This document shows, in pieces, positions 9,301 through 16,663 of a DNA stretch of 17,587 nt. Position numbers and translations under genes: made by a program. Origin of the DNA: Isotricha intestinalis (taxonomy: Eukaryota > Ciliophora > Litostomatea > Vestibuliferida > Isotrichidae); the NCBI GenBank assembly GCA_023807065.1, contig JAJJLU010000827.1, positions 1-17,587 on the forward strand, written 5' to 3'. How positions within the stretch are numbered: position 1 is the first letter of the stretch; each line of letters begins with the position of its first letter. The notes below the pieces were generated by a model. The model did no database searches. It saw only the letters and a program-made list of their open reading frames with translations, and was not told the DNA's origin.

Positions 9301-10025
9301 TGATTATGATTAATAGATTTTAATATACATGAAGTACCAATAGAAGTTAATCTATTAGAACCTAATTCAATAGAGTTTAAATTTTCTTTATATTTTAAAC
9401 TATTTGATAAAGCTTTTGAATAATCATCTCCAATTTTTTGAAAAGACATTCTTAAACAATTTTCACTTCCTCCTCTTCTTAATAAACCTAAAGGATTCGG
9501 TATAATTTTTTCTTCATTAGATGATTGAATAAATGCAAATGAAGGAGTATATTTTATTATTGGTTCTTTTCTATTTAATTTATTAAATTTTTGGTATTTT
9601 TCATAAAACTCTTTCATACATTCTTTATTTACATATTTTGTTTTATTAAATTGACCAAAACCATATTTTATTTTTTTTCCTGGAGAAAATAATTTTTGCT
9701 TTTTTTCTCTTTCTGTTAATTTATCATTAAATTCTACTTTTAAACGATCAAATAAAGAAGGATATCTTGTATCTAATATTTTAATGAAATATTTTTGATT
9801 ATATATTTTATTTTTTTTTTCTTCTTCTTCTAACTCATTTAATTCATTTGTATCTGTTTTAAAAACTGGGTGTTTAAAAGAATTAACATTATGTTTTCCT
9901 TCGTTTTTCTTTTTTATTATTTTCTTTAAAAGATTTGAAAATTGATTTTGATTTAATAATGAAGATATTTCAGTTGGATCTGTACTTGTTGTGTTATATC
10001 TTGTTAAGTATATATTTCGTTTCAT
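6399..10025 (-). CDS. Large leucine-rich-repeat protein with conserved C-terminal modules
   Basis: This is a 1208-aa soluble protein. The N-terminus (1-175) is charged and basic. Residues about 213-375 hold ribonuclease-inhibitor-type LRRs with cores such as ILNLDLSDNKIG (247-258), LENLNLFSNLLGD and LRILNLSHNKI (335-345). A low-complexity break (about 418-458) precedes one more repeat pair around LVHLDISHNNLST (476-488). Next comes a Cys/Trp-containing, beta-rich segment (568-640: HCWICDC, then VKIHLDFDNYKPFD and RMCPPGEIKYFFTID). Its end resembles glycogen-binding or early-set beta-sandwich folds, but that is inference. A charged helix (660-700) leads to a well-structured helical region (760-1130, including LSIWQITQNVLTEF and LPEFLEALCRAID). 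LRR proteins of this size are common in ciliates and often associate with cilia or cytoskeleton. An in-frame TAA two codons upstream of the ATG fixes the start. The last 60 residues are low-complexity Lys/Glu/Asn. Confidence 0.85.
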   Translation of the reverse strand: MKRNIYLTRYNTTSTDPTEISSLLNQNQFSNLLKKIIKKKNEGKHNVNSFKHPVFKTDTNELNELEEEEKKNKIYNQKYFIKILDTRYPSLFDRLKVEFNDKLTEREKKQKLFSPGKKIKYGFGQFNKTKYVNKECMKEFYEKYQKFNKLNRKEPIIKYTPSFAFIQSSNEEKIIPNPLGLLRRGGSENCLRMSFQKIGDDYSKALSNSLKYKENLNSIELGSNRLTSIGTSCILKSINHNQELISKILNLDLSDNKIGKNDITDLINYICDDSCNLENLNLFSNLLGDENIKKISEALSKYASNRMEIINFGKNNISDSCILSLTKLIESCNYLRILNLSHNKIKNYGGTLILKKIKNHHELRVLDIGWNIIGNDFTSSLSYEELVNQNLKNPEKKFLNFTLAETLRTSKITFRRNPLLPPLDQKAKSNSKEKNKSSNISPNKFIEPKKINEPHKNPTQFAIELGNYFKEKNLSLVHLDISHNNLSTIDCEHLSKEIKDNHSILGIHVDGNKMYIDALGFLHPLDLDDQTNHKYYSNLHLNYDFSYKYEMRKTKIDNVRKLRSLNHCWICDCYREIEFVFIPNEPIIDHQNHIVKIHLDFDNYKPFDMFCLGNKFQIVRMCPPGEIKYFFTIDTIPVENEGLGGNNDINLLSNENYFQYTFDNEYMEELNNIRAKLSFEKRQEREKLEKELEEKGEDPELILNNESENESSEKTKNEKIIYTEPNNNKITVTIKAISKKIVRENHNVISENYIKMTRFTEPRPLRIINKFIKPRTPWTFPVSIWAYYDYEFEGESEEYLDQCFEFDFKRCQFYKDFKDDNEYNELKELLRKRYRDIIDCYKYYSSMSGLSIWQITQNVLTEFINKCPGMCDKTYDINNIFLTQKVVTGNALDLNDRKKNNNKNLNENNIVRHQFMNLLVKAAKDKYVTCLKTTNNVLEATKMAFEKHYDSAIKGFEYHKWREERYYNEQVDNFLKAHLPLLDALYMSWAKQKGPRKKDVWMTCDEFNNLIQSFVDINEYPVRDNPLIFNYSIKLQINEIYSDKHLNMYLPEFLEALCRAIDKASPIPYGENNDDWSKEKRFNQPLINKLENIIGKLVKLINHPDYKILKEKFPMPVKDMSTGLYVCNYDNPFYQGYIIKVNPGERSFKKKFTRKNTTRVQSLRNSVKDNTIKTKVDDNVKDIIGEADVNEEKATIEIEKENEKKNEN

Positions 10026-10122
10026 TGTTTAAATATTTTTTCAAATTAAAAAATTTTATTTAATAAAATTTATATTTCTATAATAAACGAGAAAAAATTT
10101 ATTTATATCTAAATCTGCCTAT
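10026..10122. other. Short spacer between two minus-strand genes
   Basis: Only 97 nt separate the stop of the seven-helix protein from the start of the LRR protein. It is the shortest gap in the window. Promoter and 3'-end signals must overlap or be extremely small here. Confidence 0.45.
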
Positions 10123-11778
10123 TTATATTTTTTTATCTTCATAAAAATTAATGAAATCATTATATCTTTTATAAATAGTTGATTTTCTTAAATTTTCATA
10201 ATTTAAATATATTTTATGGTCGTTTCCTTTTTCATTTCTTAATTTATCTAATTCTCCAATATATTTTAAATTTTGATATTCTTGGATAATATTATTTTTA
10301 AAAAAAACAAAATAAATGATAATCACATATTGAGCATCAACTAAATTACAAATTGAATAAATTACAATCATTATTTGAAAATTTGTTAAAAAAGAAGGAA
10401 ATTTAGATAATATATTATAAACAATAAATTCAATTGTTACTATCATATATAAAAAGCTAAAACTAAAAATATCATTTATAATTTTTATATCATTTTCATT
10501 TAAAGAAAAATCTTCATCGAATGTGTCTTTTTTATTAATATTATTTAATGAATTTGAATTTTTTAAATCATTTTTTCGAAATATTTGAATATTATTTTCA
10601 TCTGTTTTCTTATTATATAAATCTAAAATTAACATTTCTTGTTCAAAATCCATTAATTCATAATTATCAATATCATCATTATCATTTTTATTTCTATCAA
10701 TTGCTTTATCTAAGTATTCACTTAAATTTTTTTTATATGCCATTTTAATAAAATTTAATATATTACTATTAGTATTTGTTACAATTATTTCTCTATGAGA
10801 TTCTTTATTATTTAATCTTTCTCTTTCTTCATAATCACTATTTGCTATATTTATTTTTTGAATTTTAGTTAATTTTATTTTATCTTTCCTTGAATTTTCT
10901 TTTTGAAGTTGATAATTTTTAAATATTAAATCTCTTAAATAAATCAAAATCCAAAAAGTAAAACAATATAAAATAGCAGCAAAGATCATACTTCCATATA
11001 ACAAATAAGCCATTCCTCCAAGATCAATATCATTTTTAGAACATAACAAACTTAAAGGAATTTGAATAGGATAAATTAAATATATTAAAAATATACCTGC
11101 AATTTTAATTATTTTATATACTAAAGCATTTCTTAATTGATTTACATTATCTTTTCTTCTATTTAAATTTGCATTTAATCCTACAAAAATAATAAATAAA
11201 ATAAAATAAATTGATATTATAGATGAATATCTTAATTCATCAATAACTCTATCAAATGAATATGAAACATATTTTTTTTGACAATAAGGATCTATAATCA
11301 TATATAAAAATTTTGATAATGTAATTATAATTAAATTTAAATTTACTAAGTGTTTAGGTGTTGAAAACAATGAACAAATATTAGAATATATTGAAGGATT
11401 ATTTGATGATTTTAAATTTTCTATTAATTTTAAAATCATTATTACTGTTAATATAAAAAATATTATTGCTATAATAACTATAAAAGCAGTAAATCCTTTT
11501 TTACCCCAAATTTCTATTCCATATGTTTGACAATGGTTTCTAAAAATTCCAATGTTACATATACATTGTGAAGAAGATTTAGAATAATATCCTAAATTAT
11601 TACAAAAAAAATGTGATAAGAAAGTTTTATTTTTTTTTTGTGACTCTGGTAAACCATCATAAATTGCTTTTGTTAATCTTTTATCAAAAACATATGCTAA
11701 ATCATTAATAACATTACCAATATGATTCAAAGGATTTTTATTAATATTTTTATTATTTTTGAATATTCCTAGAAACAT
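10123..11778 (-). CDS. Seven-helix membrane protein with half-EGF Cys cluster
   Basis: I cannot assign this 551-aa protein to a named family. Residues 1-95 are hydrophilic and contain a Cys cluster (C59, C72, C74, C83) spaced C-x12-C-x-C-x8-C. That matches the second half of an EGF-like module, including a Gly three residues after C74. Predicted helices by hydrophobicity lie at about 96-118, 143-163, 184-204, 222-245, 256-281, 433-457 and 467-495. The loop after helix 5 is about 150 residues and rich in Lys, Asp and Asn. With seven helices, an outside N-terminus would place this loop inside the cell, which suits a receptor-like topology. There is no N-terminal signal peptide, and the codon just before the ATG is an in-frame TAA, so an upstream start is possible only through an unseen spliced exon. 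The gene is divergent from the P-type ATPase, 235 nt away. Receptor function is inference only. Confidence 0.78.
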   Translation of the reverse strand: MFLGIFKNNKNINKNPLNHIGNVINDLAYVFDKRLTKAIYDGLPESQKKNKTFLSHFFCNNLGYYSKSSSQCICNIGIFRNHCQTYGIEIWGKKGFTAFIVIIAIIFFILTVIMILKLIENLKSSNNPSIYSNICSLFSTPKHLVNLNLIIITLSKFLYMIIDPYCQKKYVSYSFDRVIDELRYSSIISIYFILFIIFVGLNANLNRRKDNVNQLRNALVYKIIKIAGIFLIYLIYPIQIPLSLLCSKNDIDLGGMAYLLYGSMIFAAILYCFTFWILIYLRDLIFKNYQLQKENSRKDKIKLTKIQKINIANSDYEERERLNNKESHREIIVTNTNSNILNFIKMAYKKNLSEYLDKAIDRNKNDNDDIDNYELMDFEQEMLILDLYNKKTDENNIQIFRKNDLKNSNSLNNINKKDTFDEDFSLNENDIKIINDIFSFSFLYMIVTIEFIVYNILSKFPSFLTNFQIMIVIYSICNLVDAQYVIIIYFVFFKNNIIQEYQNLKYIGELDKLRNEKGNDHKIYLNYENLRKSTIYKRYNDFINFYEDKKI

Positions 11779-12013
11779 TTAATATAATTCTTTATGGAAA
11801 CATATAAAGTTAATTTAATATATTAAACAAAAAAAAAATATTAACTTTTTTAAATTTAAAAAAAATAAAAAATAAAAACAATTTAATTATTTCATTATTC
11901 TCCTCATTTGATTATTTGTTCGCTTTTACTTTAGAAAAAGAGAACATAAGGATAAAAATATAAAAAATCTTTTGAAAAAAACATTATAAATAATAAAAAT
12001 ATCAAATAAGAAG
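11779..12013. promoter_or_regulatory. Bidirectional promoter region between two membrane-protein genes
   Basis: This 235-nt spacer lies between divergent start codons, so it must contain the promoters of both the seven-helix protein (minus) and the P2C ATPase (plus). Most of it is A/T homopolymer-like. A less AT-pure patch at about 11895-11955 is the only sequence that stands out. In-frame TAA codons close the upstream frame on both sides (11779-11781 on minus, 11987-11989 on plus), supporting both starts. Precise elements cannot be identified. Confidence 0.5.
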
Positions 12014-15000
12014 ATGGATATTGAAATAGAAGATAATTCTCAAAATCAGAGTTTGAAGGACTCAAAATTAATTGAGAAAAAATACTCTGAATATCATCTC
12101 CAAGCAGAAATGGCAAAAAAAGCAATAGAAGATCAAGAGGAAAGAGAAAAAGATCCATATGATAAAAAATTTGAAAGATATAGATCTGGAAAAAAAGGGA
12201 AAAGTGATGGATTAAATGATAAAATAAAAGGAGCAGGAGTTGGAGATTGGAAAGATCAAAAATTAACAAAATTATCTTTTTTTGAAAATATGCGTAAATT
12301 ATTTTTAGATAAAAATCAAATATCAAAAACTTTTCCAACAGTAAATATAGATTATAATATAATACCAGAGAAAATATTAGAATTAGAAGAAGGAGCTTTA
12401 CCTAAAAATTTATCAAATAATCAAATCGAATATATAAATCAAAAAGGAAATGATTTAGAAAGAGAATATTTAGAAAATGGATTATCAAAAGAAGAAGTAG
12501 AACTTCGTCAAAAAACATATGGTCCAAATGCATTACCAGAGCCGAAAAAAATTCCAGGAATAGTAAAATATATAATGGAAATTACATCAGTATTTTCTAT
12601 ATTATTATGGATAGCAGCAATATTATCTTTTGTAGCATATGCATTAAATTCTGAAGATTTAAGTAATATGTGGTTAGGAGTTGTAATTTCAATAATAATA
12701 TTATTAACAGGAATGTTTTCATATTTTCAAAATGAAAAAAGTTCAGATATAATAGATTCTTTTAAATCTTTTAACGCAGCTTCTGTTATTGTTACTCGTG
12801 ATGGGAAAGAACAAACAATTCCAAGTCAAAATGTTGTTAAAGGGGATGTTGTCCATATTCACATGGGTGAGAAAGTCCCAGCTGATTTAAGGATATTTAC
12901 TATTGAAGGTGATTTACAATTTGATAATAGTCCTCTTACCGGAGAATCAATTGCTGTTGCTGCTACAAAGGAATGTGGTGAAAAAGGAAGAGAAAATGCT
13001 TTAGAAGCTACTAATTTAGCTTTCTTTTCTACTAATTGTAAAGAAGGAAGAGGAATTGGAATTTGTATTAGAATAGGTTCTGATACTTTCATGGGAAAAA
13101 TCGCTGATTTAGCTTCTAATGCTTCAGCAGGGGAAACTACTTTACAAAGGGAAATTAATAATTTTATCTTTTGGATTGCTTCAGTTGCTATTTGTTCAGG
13201 GTTATTATTTTTTTTCATTGCTCTTGGAATTGGATATGATATTATCACTAATGTTATTTTCTCTCTTGGTATTGTTGTGGCTAATGTACCTGAAGGTCTT
13301 ATTTCTACAGTTACTGTTGCTCTTGCTATTACTGCCAAAAAAATGCTTAAGATACATATTATGGTTAAAAATTTACAAAGTGTTGAAACTTTAGGAAGTA
13401 TTACTTGTATTTGCTCTGATAAAACAGGAACACTAACTAAAAATAAAATGACTGTTGTTCATGTGTTTTATGATTTGGAAATTAAGAAAACTAGAGAAGA
13501 CCAAAGAAATTTAAGAAATGCTGATAATATTGATATTCCTATGGAAATGTATGATATAACTGATAGTTCATTTAATTTATTTAAATTTGCTGGTGTTTGT
13601 GGTTCAATTGGTGAATTTATAACATCAACACCCGAAGATTATATTCCAATAACACAAGATATAAATAAATATAAGAAAGAACATCCAGAAGCAACTATTG
13701 AAGAATTAAAAGAATTAAAAGAAAAATTAAGAGAAAAATATTCTCCTCAATATATGAAAGAATATGAAACTAATATTGATGATAGATATACAAATACAGA
13801 TGCTTCTGAGAGTGGAATAATTAAATTTTTTGAGAAAATTGAACCTATTCAAAAAACAAGAGAAGAATATCCTCTTGTAAAGCAAAATGACAATCCAGTA
13901 TCAATACCATTTAGTTCAGATTTAAAATATGCATGCTTTATGAGACAAGCTAAAGATGGACAATTTATATTAGCAATGAAAGGAGCTCCAGAGAGAATAA
14001 TGAAAAGATGTTCATCTTATTTATTAAAAGGAATGGAAGTTCCAATTGATGATACATTTAATGAAAAATTCTTAGAAGCAAACCAAGTATTCGCATTAAA
14101 AGGTGAAAGAGTAATAGGACTAGCATTTAAGCGTCTAAGTAAAAAAGACTTCCCTCCCAATTTCCAATTCATAATGCAGAAAAGCGATAAGAAGATCCAA
14201 AGGAAAAAGGGTGTTGATCCCGAAGTGAATTTCCCTTTAACAGGATTATGCTTTGCAGGAATGGTTGCAATGGAAGATCCACCTCGTGATGGTGTTAAAG
14301 AGGCTATTCAGTTATGTCATAAAGCAGGTATTAAAGTAATAATGGTAACAGGTGATCAATCATTAACAGCTGCTTCAATTGCATATCAAATTGGAATTAT
14401 TAGTGATATTGATGATACTCCTGAATTAATTCAAAGAAGAGAAAATTTACCCACTTTAGAAGATGCTGAAGCTAAAAGTAATACTATCATTATTGAAGGT
14501 ACTCGTCTTCAAGCTATGTTAGATAAAGACTCTTTAATGAGTGATGATAATCCAAATAAAAATTCATTTTTACGTAATTGGATTATGAAAAGAGATGTTG
14601 TCTTTGCTAGAACTTCACCAGAAAATAAATTAACTATTGTTAATGCTTGTCAACAATTATCTCATATTGTTGCTGTAACTGGAGATGGAGTTAATGATTC
14701 ACCTGCTATTAAAAAAGCAGATATTGGTATTGCAATGGGAAAAGTAGGAACTGATGTTGCGAAAGATGCAGCTGATATTTTATTATTAGATGATAATTTT
14801 CCAAATATAATAAAAGGAATTAAACAAGGAAGAGTAATTTTTGATATTTTAAAGAAAATAATAGGATATAATATGAGTTCAAATATGCCTGAATTAATAC
14901 CATTTTTAGCTTTTGTTATTATTCAAATACCTCTTCCTATGTCTACAATATTAATATTATGTATTGATGTAGGAAGTGATGTATTTCCTAATTTAACTCA

Positions 15001-15835
15001 AAGTTATGAACATCCAGAAACAGGATTAATGGATCGTCCACCTCGTAATTGTAAAACAGAAAAATTATGCACAGCCCAATTATTTTTATTTGGTTATTTA
15101 TGTACTGGAATATTAGAAACATTTGCATGCTTTTTAACATATTTTGTAATATTAAACGATTATGGTTTCCGTGCATATAATTTACCTTATTTTTCATTTG
15201 TAAAAGGAATAGAACCTGCAAGTCAAGATTATTATAATCCTTATGATGAATATAAAGGTAATTCAAGAGCATTTTTAAGTGAATATTCATCTTTACTAGG
15301 AATACATGGTGAATCATATGATATATATGTTAAATCAAAGAAGAGAGAACCAAATTGGAATGGTGATTCAGATTTACATTATGATTTAAGATTATTTTAC
15401 CCTGAAAAACCAGAAAGCTTTTGGGGTGATTGTCATTTTGATTCAAGAGGTCAAAATTATGATGATTATGTTTGTTATAGAATTGAAGCTTTAAGACATT
15501 CTAATGGTGCTTTCTTACTTTCTGCTATTATATTACAATTTGCTAATAGTTTTAATTATAGAACTAAAGAATTAAGTATGTTTAAACATAAAATGGATAA
15601 TTGGTATTTAGTTGGAAGTATTGTTTGGGAATTTATTCTTATTTGTCTTATTCTTTTTGTTCCTGGGTTAAATACTGCTTTTGGAACTAGAGCTATTAGA
15701 GTTGAACATTATTTTATTACTTTGGCTTTTCATGTTACTCATTTTTATTATGGAGAAATTGTTAAGTTTTTAATTAGACATTCAAGGAGACCTGATGGAA
15801 GTCCAGGCTTTTTTAGGAGATATTTCTTTTATTAA
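12014..15835 (+). CDS. P2C-type ATPase, Na+/K+-ATPase alpha-like cation pump
   Basis: This 1273-aa P-type ATPase couples ATP hydrolysis to cation transport across the plasma membrane. Landmarks in order: GPNAL (170-174), M1 FSILLWIAAIL (194-204), actuator TGES (309-312), M4 VANVPEGL (422-429), phosphorylation motif DKTGTLT with D469, N-domain DASES (596-600) and KGAPER (656-661), P-domain TGDQ (779-782) and TGDGVND (889-895), M5 YNMSSNMPE (952-960), M6 CIDVGSD (983-989), and a C-terminal tail RRPDGSPGFFRRYFFY that mirrors the Arg-rich, Tyr-ended tail of Na,K-ATPase alpha. Ser956 in M5 (Lys in gastric H,K-ATPase) favours a Na/K-like pump. Departures from animal alpha: about 95 extra N-terminal residues, an inserted charged stretch near 550-590, a roughly 60-residue longer M7-M8 loop, SRGQNY (1144-1149) where the beta-contact SYGQQW lies, and Asn1178 where M8 carries Asp. 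An in-frame TAA nine codons upstream supports the start. Confidence 0.95.
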   Translation: MDIEIEDNSQNQSLKDSKLIEKKYSEYHLQAEMAKKAIEDQEEREKDPYDKKFERYRSGKKGKSDGLNDKIKGAGVGDWKDQKLTKLSFFENMRKLFLDKNQISKTFPTVNIDYNIIPEKILELEEGALPKNLSNNQIEYINQKGNDLEREYLENGLSKEEVELRQKTYGPNALPEPKKIPGIVKYIMEITSVFSILLWIAAILSFVAYALNSEDLSNMWLGVVISIIILLTGMFSYFQNEKSSDIIDSFKSFNAASVIVTRDGKEQTIPSQNVVKGDVVHIHMGEKVPADLRIFTIEGDLQFDNSPLTGESIAVAATKECGEKGRENALEATNLAFFSTNCKEGRGIGICIRIGSDTFMGKIADLASNASAGETTLQREINNFIFWIASVAICSGLLFFFIALGIGYDIITNVIFSLGIVVANVPEGLISTVTVALAITAKKMLKIHIMVKNLQSVETLGSITCICSDKTGTLTKNKMTVVHVFYDLEIKKTREDQRNLRNADNIDIPMEMYDITDSSFNLFKFAGVCGSIGEFITSTPEDYIPITQDINKYKKEHPEATIEELKELKEKLREKYSPQYMKEYETNIDDRYTNTDASESGIIKFFEKIEPIQKTREEYPLVKQNDNPVSIPFSSDLKYACFMRQAKDGQFILAMKGAPERIMKRCSSYLLKGMEVPIDDTFNEKFLEANQVFALKGERVIGLAFKRLSKKDFPPNFQFIMQKSDKKIQRKKGVDPEVNFPLTGLCFAGMVAMEDPPRDGVKEAIQLCHKAGIKVIMVTGDQSLTAASIAYQIGIISDIDDTPELIQRRENLPTLEDAEAKSNTIIIEGTRLQAMLDKDSLMSDDNPNKNSFLRNWIMKRDVVFARTSPENKLTIVNACQQLSHIVAVTGDGVNDSPAIKKADIGIAMGKVGTDVAKDAADILLLDDNFPNIIKGIKQGRVIFDILKKIIGYNMSSNMPELIPFLAFVIIQIPLPMSTILILCIDVGSDVFPNLTQSYEHPETGLMDRPPRNCKTEKLCTAQLFLFGYLCTGILETFACFLTYFVILNDYGFRAYNLPYFSFVKGIEPASQDYYNPYDEYKGNSRAFLSEYSSLLGIHGESYDIYVKSKKREPNWNGDSDLHYDLRLFYPEKPESFWGDCHFDSRGQNYDDYVCYRIEALRHSNGAFLLSAIILQFANSFNYRTKELSMFKHKMDNWYLVGSIVWEFILICLILFVPGLNTAFGTRAIRVEHYFITLAFHVTHFYYGEIVKFLIRHSRRPDGSPGFFRRYFFY

Positions 15836-15956
15836 ACACTTTTTTTTTAAATTTGTTAAATATATTGATTTAACATTGCTTTTTGAGATTATATGATTCA
15901 TATTTTTTATTTTTTAATGAAAAATAATAAATTTATTTATTATTTAATAAATTTAA

Positions 15957-16100
15957 AAATATAAAGAAAAAGAAGAAAAAGAAAATAAAGAAAATGATAA
16001 ATCAAATAATAATCAAATGATTAAAAAAGAGAGGCGATTCTTCCAGTTCAGACAATTCAAAAAATATACAATAATTTATTATCCAAAAAAAAATAAATAA
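15957..16100 (+). pseudogene. Possible coding relic with a GC-richer patch
   Basis: A plus-strand frame without a start at 15957 opens just after an in-frame TAA and runs 47 codons, first as Lys/Glu/Asn low complexity (KEKEEKENKENDKS), to TAA at 16098-16100. It crosses the patch 16029-16058, clearly richer in G and C than the surrounding spacer and using GAG, AGG, CGA, TTC and CAG codons rare elsewhere here. An alternative frame over the same patch reads KKRGDSSSSDNSKNIQ to TAA at 16072-16074, a typical acidic/Ser-rich tail. One indel would join the Lys/Glu run to that tail. An ATG at 16017 would give only 27 aa. It could be a decayed 3' gene end, or non-coding. Confidence 0.3.
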
Positions 16101-16169
16101 CTAATATATAATAATTAAAAAATTAAGATACGAAATTTGATTGGTCAATCTCCTTAAAAAAAATGAAAG

Positions 16170-16186
16170 AAAAAAAAAAAAAAAAA
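16170..16186. repeat. A17 homopolymer
   Basis: An uninterrupted run of 17 A on the plus strand lies in the spacer downstream of the eIF5A relic. Its length should be treated as uncertain, because runs of this size are prone to replication and sequencing slippage. Confidence 0.8.
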
Positions 16187-16238
16187 TAAAAAACAACAAA
16201 AGAAATTGAATAAAAATAAAAAATAACTTTAAACCTAA

Positions 16239-16663
16239 TTAATCTTTAACACAAAGACCAACATTTTTTTCAATTTTCATAACTTCAAGAACAGTAATAA
16301 AAACATCTTTTCCTGATTTAACCGATTTTTTTGTTTTTTTACTAATTATAAAATCACTTTCAACTTCATTAGGACATTTTAAATCTTCTCTAATATTACC
16401 ATTTAAATCCATTAAACTCAAATAATTATCTTCATCACAATTAATAACACTAAATTCAGTTCTTTTAATTTCAGGAACAATACATTTCCAGTTTTATTTT
16501 TAATTGAGAATTTATGATATTTTTCTTTTTTTTTTGTATTTAAAAAAAGAATGCATTTTCTCATTATGTCTTTATTATATAATATTTTTTTCTTATTTAT
16601 TTCCAAAAATAGTGCATTTAACTTTATTTTCATATAATTTAAATTTCCTATTAAGAGATTCAT
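16239..16663 (-). pseudogene. EIF5A: eIF5A-like gene relic, intact C-terminal domain, disrupted N-terminal part
   Basis: eIF5A is the hypusine-bearing factor that relieves stalled ribosomes. The minus-strand frame 16493-16242 (84 codons, then TAA) matches its C-terminal OB-fold domain: VPEIKRTEF, then NYLSLMDLNGNIREDLKCP, then KSGKDVFITVLEVM. These align with VPNIKRNDF, GYLSLLQDSGEVREDLRLP and CGEEILITVLSAM of animal eIF5A. Upstream, this frame is closed by TAA at 16494-16496, and similarity appears to continue in another frame (16663-16421, around RKCILFLNTKKKEKY, comparable to AKVHLVGIDIFTGKKY). A frameshift near 16490-16480 would join them. The hypusine loop TGKHG was not found in the minus-strand frames I read, and the N-terminal half is weakly recognisable, so this copy cannot be a working eIF5A. 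A true gene presumably lies elsewhere. Consensus indels could explain the shift but not the missing loop. Confidence 0.72.

Larger units (their letters stand above)
15836..16238. other. 403-nt spacer between the ATPase and the eIF5A relic
   Basis: The spacer is mostly A/T tracts and includes the 3' region of the ATPase and the downstream side of the minus-strand eIF5A relic. The part at 15957-16100 is coding-like and is listed separately. A 17-base A run lies at 16170-16186. No tRNA or other structured RNA was recognised. Confidence 0.5.

Noticed and set aside
11931..12338. 135-aa minus-strand hydrophobic frame over the ATPase start
   Set aside because: Its Leu/Phe-rich translation is the complement of Lys/Glu-rich coding sequence, and it conflicts with the divergent gene layout.
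12859..13338. 159-aa minus-strand open frame inside the ATPase
   Set aside because: It lies wholly inside the conserved core of the P2C ATPase. Its openness follows from the T-type wobble block, which removes stops on the opposite strand.
14988..15317. 109-aa minus-strand frame over the ATPase M6-M8 region
   Set aside because: It is a shadow of conserved ATPase coding sequence with no matching features of its own.
15836..16238. tRNA or other structured RNA in the spacer
   Set aside because: No cloverleaf, A/B box-like sequence or convincing paired stems were found among the A/T tracts.
16419..16663. Reading the eIF5A relic as intact with UAA as Gln
   Set aside because: The frame of the C-terminal domain runs upstream through six TAA codons without TAG or TGA, which at first suggests a Gln codon. 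In sequence this A/T-rich, TAA is expected far more often than the other stops, all intact genes here terminate at TAA, and the upstream translation lacks the hypusine loop.
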